From Coemansia sp. RSA 1804 (lineage: Eukaryota; Kickxellomycota; Kickxellomycetes; Kickxellales; Kickxellaceae), in NCBI GenBank assembly GCA_027578815.1, contig JANBTH010000736.1:1-11983 (forward strand): DNA of 11,983 bases, read 5' to 3'. Below, in pieces: positions 8,097 through 11,983 of the stretch. The notes beneath the pieces are model-generated. The model was not told the DNA's origin and searched no databases. It worked only from the letters and a program-made list of their open reading frames with translations. Numbering within the stretch: the stretch's first letter is position 1; each line of letters begins with the position of its first letter. The translations under genes were made by a program, and so were the position numbers.

Positions 8097-8560
8097 AGAA
8101 AGACAGAGCAGAACAGAACATAGCATACAGCAACAATTACAATTCGCTGTGCAGCACGCATAAAGGAAATGCCTTCCAAACAGATAATGCGCAATGTGCC
8201 AAGTTGTTCTGTATATTACGTTTCTATCGTTTTGTTGCTGTTGTTGTTTTTAAGCATGGGCTTCTTTAACTTGTGGAGAAACAAGGAAAACGAGGATGAT
8301 GTGACAGTCGGTTTCTTTTTCCTCCCTCTTCTAGCTGGCATGCGTGGCGTGGATTAAATGACGACAGCACACGAGCTTGATGGCCCTTATCGACCTGCGC
8401 TGTTGCGTATCCATCCCCACACACACGCAGCAAAGGACTGCGTTTTGGACAGAGAAAGTTTTTATTCCCGTCAGACGAGAAATGCACAATATCTTTTCTT
8501 GTCGTGCGATGTCCTGTGCAAATAAAAGCAACAATGTGAGTGTTGTGTGTGCGAACCAGA

Positions 8561-8618
8561 CCAAGGCCACACATGTGCACTTGGCGCATGCATCTATGCA
8601 TGGCCGAGGAAGGCCAAG
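8561..8618. repeat. Cluster of overlapping inverted repeats
   Basis: Several stems can form in 58 bases. CATGCAT (8587-8593) pairs with ATGCATG (8596-8602) across a 2-base loop, extended by GGC/GCC with one bulged G. An outer CTTGGC (8580-8585) pairs with GCCAAG (8613-8618). CCAAG (8561-8565) can pair with CTTGG (8580-8584) around the palindrome CACATGTG. The alternatives are mutually exclusive. No known RNA family was recognised. Confidence 0.6.
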
Positions 8619-9046
8619 ATAGCAAGCTTTACCCACATGCGATCAAGCAGACCTCCCCCGCCTTTGCCAGCAGCTAGTTCTCCGTAGAGCAGAAAACAAA
8701 GAAGAGAATAAATAGAGCCCACAGGAGGTAAGATGACGCCTACCATGCACTTTTCTGCTATTTATTTCCACAGAGATCGTCAAGGAACTAGTGGAGGGGG
8801 AGGAAATGCCGATGACGCTACGTCTTTTTCTTTGCAAGAAGGCCTAGTGCAATGGTTCCCTTGTTTTTTTTGTTGGAACTGTTTGGCTGACTGGATATGA
8901 CTGGGGCTCAGAGTCAAACACAGGAAGAAGGAAGGAGGAGGAGAGGATAGAAAAGATAACAGCGGATGGTTGGGAGATAAACGCCTGAAATAGTGCTAAA
9001 TATAGTGTAATGGATAAATCCGTGGCAACATAACCGCCACACTTAC

Positions 9047-9095
9047 CTTGCTATATTCTTGTTCCTTGAGACGCTTTACTCCAAGACTTTGTAGC
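9047..9095 (-). other. Candidate internal exon of an unannotated minus-strand transcript
   Basis: On the minus strand these 49 bases are preceded by a branch-plus-acceptor signal (CCTAATCTTTCAG, ending at 9096) and followed by a perfect donor GTAAGT at 9046-9041. One of three frames is open throughout: one leading base, then LQSLGVKRLKEQEYSK, ending in phase 0. A TATA box (9691-9681) lies upstream and AATAAA (about 8766-8761) downstream on the same strand. I could not find a convincing partner exon with a start codon, so it may be non-coding or a chance match. Confidence 0.35.
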
Positions 9096-9680
9096 CTGAA
9101 AGATTAGGATATAATGAAATGAAAGAAAACAAGCCCTCCTTTGCTGCTTGGATAAGAGACAAAAAAGGATAAAAGAAAAAAGCGGTTATGACTGTTGCTG
9201 TTGAAAAGTGCTAGTTGCTTGCAAGAAAAAGAGAAAAGAGAGAGAAAAGGGCCAAAAACGGTGTAGAGAAGAATTCCTCAACACCAAAGCATTCTTTGGA
9301 AAGAATTCCTCGGGTTTATAACATTCTACTCTGAAGGTTTCTTTCATGGTGCGAAAATAGCCAAACCATGCCCTGCCATCGTTCATTCCAAAAGGTCAAT
9401 GTGCAATGAGGTATGAGGAGGAGGAGGGGGCAAATCCGCCCGTCTGATGGTCAGTCCCAGAAACTGAAAAATGGTCTTGTGGCTTTTTCGTTCATCGCAA
9501 AAAACACAATATCCCGCCTCCCATCTGTGTGTGCTGATTGGCTGGTAATTGGTCTTGCGAGTATTTTCCCCCCTCCAACGCTCTTTGTGATCCCCGGTTT
9601 CCATACAGAAAAAAAGCGCAACGGCTGTCGATCAAGCTCAAAAGAACAGTAATTGTTATTTTTAGAAAAACGTTATCAGC

Positions 9681-9691
9681 CTATTTATATA
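9681..9691 (-). promoter_or_regulatory. TATA box (TATATAAATAG) on the minus strand
   Basis: A strong TATA element, sharing TATAAATAG-type sequence with the one at GFA1, lies in the gap after the RbfA-like gene and points leftward. Two CCAAT pentamers on the minus strand lie at about 9535-9555. No protein start of obvious quality follows, so the transcript it would drive is unknown. Confidence 0.5.
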
Positions 9692-9761
9692 CTCTGGCTT
9701 TCTTTTTCTTCTTCCCACATTGTGCGCTCTATCGGTTGTGTCAAAATGCGAAATGGAAACG

Positions 9762-9785
9762 GATAGTTCTAAATTTAAAACTATC
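9762..9785. repeat. 24-base near-perfect palindrome
   Basis: GATAGTT at 9762-9768 and AACTATC at 9779-9785 are exact inverted copies. The ten bases between are also nearly palindromic around TAAATTTA, so the whole 24 bases are symmetric except for one mismatched pair. It lies about 77 bases past the stop codon of the RbfA-like gene, between it and the minus-strand TATA box. It could be a 3'-end hairpin or a protein-binding site. Confidence 0.7.
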
Positions 9786-9861
9786 TGAGACGATCTTTTC
9801 GGGGGGTCAATTGCTGCGCCTCAAACAAGAGATCCCGAGTCTCATTTCCCCCCATTCAACT

Positions 9862-11020
9862 CTATTTTCCGGTCTGTGCTTTTTGCTCGCTCCTGCGCTC
9901 GTGCATCTGGATCTCGCTCTTCATACCATCTAACAGCTTGTCCATTACCTCGCCGTTGGAGAACTGAAGCTGAATTCTATTTCGGATGCCGATCCCTCTT
10001 GCCACACCCTTCTCGAGCTCATAGTTAACAACGTTGTTGAAGTGCTCTGTCGCCTCTTTGATAAGCCTGTGCATTTTGTCCTACAAAAATATCGACAGGA
10101 AGAGACGTAAAATCATATCATACAAGCACATAAATAAGTATCTGTCGAAGAGGGTGAGAGCATGCTAAATCGTGACATGTCAACCGATATCAGCAAACAT
10201 AATACAATGCCATGCGATACATACCATTCCAAAGCTCTCTGTAAACTCATTTGGCGTCACCGTGTAGAGGCAAATAGCTCCCTTCATGTTAAATCGCACG
10301 ATCACCTATTCATGCAGTAGCAAGTAGCAAGACATGCCCAAACAATTCAATCAAGATATGAGGTCAATGAATTAGTCTTCATGTCGTTCTGGTACAAGCA
10401 AGTAAGCAAAACAGCGGGTGAGCAAATATCATTGCAGCACAACTTACATCGGTAATCTCCCAGTTCTGCATAGAAAGATGATGTGCAGGAAGCAAACCCG
10501 ACGACAGATGATTTTCCAAGATACGCAGGATATTCCTGCGCAAGAGATGGATCTTCCGGTGCTGGTTATCATCGTCTCCAACAACCTCACGAGCGTTGAC
10601 ACGAACAACATCATCGCTCTTCGGCTCTGGCTTTCTACCATTGTCACTCTTCCCGTACTCCAGTTGCCGCTGCATCCGGTTGGATTCGCGGTTACGAAGA
10701 CGTCCAGTAAAGAACTTTTGGAACTTTGACGGAACATCAAAATGGTCTAGCACAAACTTCTTGCGCTGAATCATGCGATCTAGGTTTTTAAGCTTCGAGC
10801 TGGTGTCTGTGGTGTCTTCGATTATGCTCCCGGTCTTCTTGCTGCTGGCCTTTAGCTTCCTCATGGTTTTTGTTTCACGCGATGACGGAAGCAGCACGGG
10901 TGACTGTGTGTGGAACCGCGCAGTGCTGGTGGTAATCGAGGACATCCTTATCGACAGTCTTGGTGGCTGATGTTGCATGGGGAGAGCGCATCCAAACGCC
11001 TTGGCAATAATAGATCTCAT
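9862..11020 (-). CDS. RBFA: Mitochondrial RbfA-like ribosome-binding factor, three exons: 11020-10448, 10305-10225, 10080-9862
   Basis: Splicing two GT-AG introns joins three minus-strand exons, all in phase 0, into 290 aa (191 + 27 + 72). Residues 1-41 (RSIIAKAFG...RLSIRMSSITTSTARF) are basic, Ser/Thr-rich and free of acidic residues: a good mitochondrial presequence. Residues 50-135 are very basic. From about 157 the order of elements fits the RbfA KH-like fold: helix HLLRRNILRILENHLSSGLL; strand NWEITDVIVRFNMKGAICLYTV across exons 1 and 2; helix MDKMHRLIKEATEHFNNVVNYELEKGV; strand RNRIQLQFSNG; and the helix EVMDKLLDGMKSEI typical of the RbfA end. RbfA binds the small ribosomal subunit and helps mature its rRNA; a mitoribosomal assembly role is inferred. 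The identity rests on fold-level pattern, not a search; another small mitochondrial RNA-binding protein remains possible. Confidence 0.78.
10081..10224 (-). other. Intron 2 of the RbfA-like gene
   Basis: This 144-nt intron has donor GTATGT at 10224-10219 and acceptor TTTTTGTAG ending at 10081, in phase 0. It separates exon 2 (ending ...FGM) from exon 3 (starting DKMHRL). Without its removal the frame is broken by stops. Confidence 0.88.
10306..10447 (-). other. Intron 1 of the RbfA-like gene
   Basis: This 142-nt intron has a consensus donor GTAAGT at 10447-10442 and acceptor AATAG ending at 10306, in phase 0. It splits the motif NWEITD/VIVRFN. The two introns are nearly equal in length. Read-through would add 22 unrelated residues and then a stop. 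Confidence 0.88.
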
Positions 11021-11957
11021 GGCCTAGACGAATGTAGTAGAATGAGGAAATAGAATAATATATAGTTATATATGGGCAGGTTGGAATATGCTGCGCTTCG
11101 CTTATCCGCCGTTGATTAATTAAAAAATAAACATGGGGAAAAGTTCTATATAATTCATGCAGTTTTAAACGGCAATAGTTTTTCTGCCAACTACTTACAA
11201 AGGAAAATCCCGTGCTATGGGGTATGCACGTGGAAAATCAAAAATGTGCTTGCATTTTTGCATTTCAGAAAAGGCAATATTTGCGCTTGGCAGTGTACAT
11301 TTGCACCGTGTATGAAGAAGATGATATCGTTTGTGCTGTGCGTTGCAAGGATACTCTTAGCTTTTCTTAGTGGATAGCTTGGCTGTTGGTTTAGCATCGC
11401 AGAGAATGAAGCTTAAACCAAGATGTTGGCAAAAGCGGCGCCAGAAGGAGGTCACCACTCATCACAGTGCAAATGAACAGCTCTCCACCCAGAGTAGATC
11501 TGATATGCCAGCTACCACAGAACGAATATGCTGCACAGACACAAACACAAGCTCTTCCGCAATGCTTGGCATTACAAATCAAAGCATAGCATGTGAGTAG
11601 AGAAGAAGAGATTTTCCCGTCTCTGCTTCATCTTTGGTGCAATTTATTATCTCTAGGCTTTTGTGTCACATTAGTATGTTGTTGTTCTTTGCATCACAGA
11701 CGCAAATCTTGACATTTTCTGCATACGCTAATTCCTTTTCGGTCTGCCAAAAAAGACAGTAACAAATTCTGGCACATAAAAACACTCTGGATCACAACAG
11801 AAAACCATCATTCTCCACCCATTTTTCTATTTTTCCAGAAACCTATGAGCGCCATATTTTTTTTGTTGTTGTTTATCTTATTGCTTTATTTTTAATGCTC
11901 TTTGACGAGGGATGGTATTGAATTGAATAAATTGGATTCCTTCTCATTTTCTGTACA
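11021..11957. other. Intergenic region right of the RbfA-like gene
   Basis: I see no supported gene here. The left 80 bases hold the RbfA-like promoter. A hairpin (AAAAATG at 11240-11246 with CATTTTT at 11253-11259) is present. A GTG-start plus frame at 11370-11600 is rich in S/T/Q and has no recognisable domain, though it ends at a donor-like GTGAGT (11591). The last 200 bases are T-rich on the plus strand, fitting a promoter and leader for a plus-strand gene beyond the window. Confidence 0.45.
11066..11072 (-). promoter_or_regulatory. TATA box of the RbfA-like gene
   Basis: TATATAA on the minus strand ends 45 bases before the ATG at 11020-11018, within a short AT-rich stretch. If it is used, the 5' leader is very short. 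It rests on motif and position only. Confidence 0.45.
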
Positions 11958-11983
11958 ATGTCGCTCGTTCTATCAGGCCAAGG
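11958..11983 (+). CDS. Possible start of a further plus-strand gene, cut by the right edge
   Basis: After a pyrimidine-rich stretch (TTCCTTCTCATTTTCTGTACA) an ATG opens a frame that stays open to the window end, reading MSLVLSGQ. Eight residues are too few to name a product. The support is the leader-like composition upstream and the absence of any other explanation for this stretch. Confidence 0.25.

Larger units (their letters stand above)
7605..9680. other. Long unassigned intergenic region
   Basis: I find no confidently identifiable protein gene or structured RNA in these 2 kb. It holds simple repeats (AACGC at 8077-8096, GAG run near 9416-9432), a cluster of inverted repeats at 8561-8618, and a direct repeat with palindrome at 9269-9311. 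The longest frames (minus 7717-8136, plus 8169-8357, minus 9186-9386) show no domain and have irregular composition. Splice-like signals at 9095-9047 (minus) and 8728-8773 (plus) suggest that part of it may be transcribed and spliced. These are treated separately. Confidence 0.5.

Noticed and set aside
7717..8136. 139-codon minus-strand open frame upstream of GFA1
   Set aside because: Cys/Ser/His-rich without any domain, overlaps simple repeats, and lies where promoter DNA is expected.
9041..9048. ACTTACCT resembling the 5' end of U1 snRNA on the plus strand
   Set aside because: The following bases do not match U1 stem-loop I. The string is simply the complement of a GTAAGT donor on the minus strand.
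9186..9386. 66-codon minus-strand frame as first exon of the candidate spliced gene
   Set aside because: It starts plausibly (MNDGRAWFGYF...) but no good donor in the needed phase 2 exists. The only phase-2 GT (GTTGAG near 9282) is weak, and the end is low-complexity.
11370..11600. 76-codon plus-strand frame followed by GTGAGT
   Set aside because: Starts with GTG, is S/T/Q-rich with no domain, and no downstream exon in frame could be joined with confidence.
1..11983. CRISPR arrays, insertion sequences, transposon terminal repeats or defence-type systems
   Set aside because: No regularly spaced repeats, transposase-like frames or paired terminal repeats were seen; the window is eukaryotic housekeeping DNA.

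Overview
The window is nuclear DNA from a fungus. The evidence is the fungal-type FAA1/FAA4 acyl-CoA synthetase, an SVP26/TEX261-family COPII adaptor, a GFA1 aminotransferase, nuclear-encoded proteins with mitochondrial presequences, GT-AG introns and an intron-bearing tRNA-Thr. Introns are few, coding third positions are GC-rich and intergenic DNA is AT-rich and low in complexity. This would suit an early-diverging (zygomycete-type, for example Kickxellomycotina) fungus. That placement is inference from general character, not from a database search.

Layout, left to right. (1) 1-854, minus: a class I, COMT/CCoAOMT-type O-methyltransferase with a probable mitochondrial presequence; its C-terminus runs off the left edge. 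(2) 855-1112: a short divergent promoter region. (3) 1113-1688, plus: SVP26/TEX261, an ER-Golgi membrane cargo adaptor. (4) 1689-2402: T-rich intergenic DNA and the promoter/leader of the next gene. (5) 2403-4722, plus: long-chain acyl-CoA synthetase, two exons around a 277-nt intron, 680 aa. (6) 4886-4988, minus: tRNA-Thr(CGT) with a 31-nt intron and a T7 Pol III terminator, in the gap between two converging protein genes. (7) 5186-7234, minus: GFA1, glutamine:fructose-6-phosphate aminotransferase, 682 aa, uninterrupted. (8) 7235-9861: 2.6 kb with no confidently assigned gene. It holds the GFA1 promoter, microsatellites, dense inverted repeats, and TATA, splice-site and poly(A) signals that hint at an unannotated minus-strand spliced transcript. 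(9) 9862-11020, minus: a three-exon gene for a 290-aa mitochondrial protein with an RbfA-like C-terminal domain. (10) 11021-11983: its promoter, then 0.9 kb with no supported gene; an ATG at 11958 may begin another gene beyond the right edge.

The genes are housekeeping functions from different pathways (lipid activation, cell-wall amino-sugar supply, secretory sorting, mitochondrial ribosome maturation, tRNA). They do not form an obvious cluster or a mobile or defence system. The items most worth a second look are the unexplained 9691-8760 minus-strand signals, the presequence and stacked start codons of the methyltransferase, and the compact RbfA-like protein.
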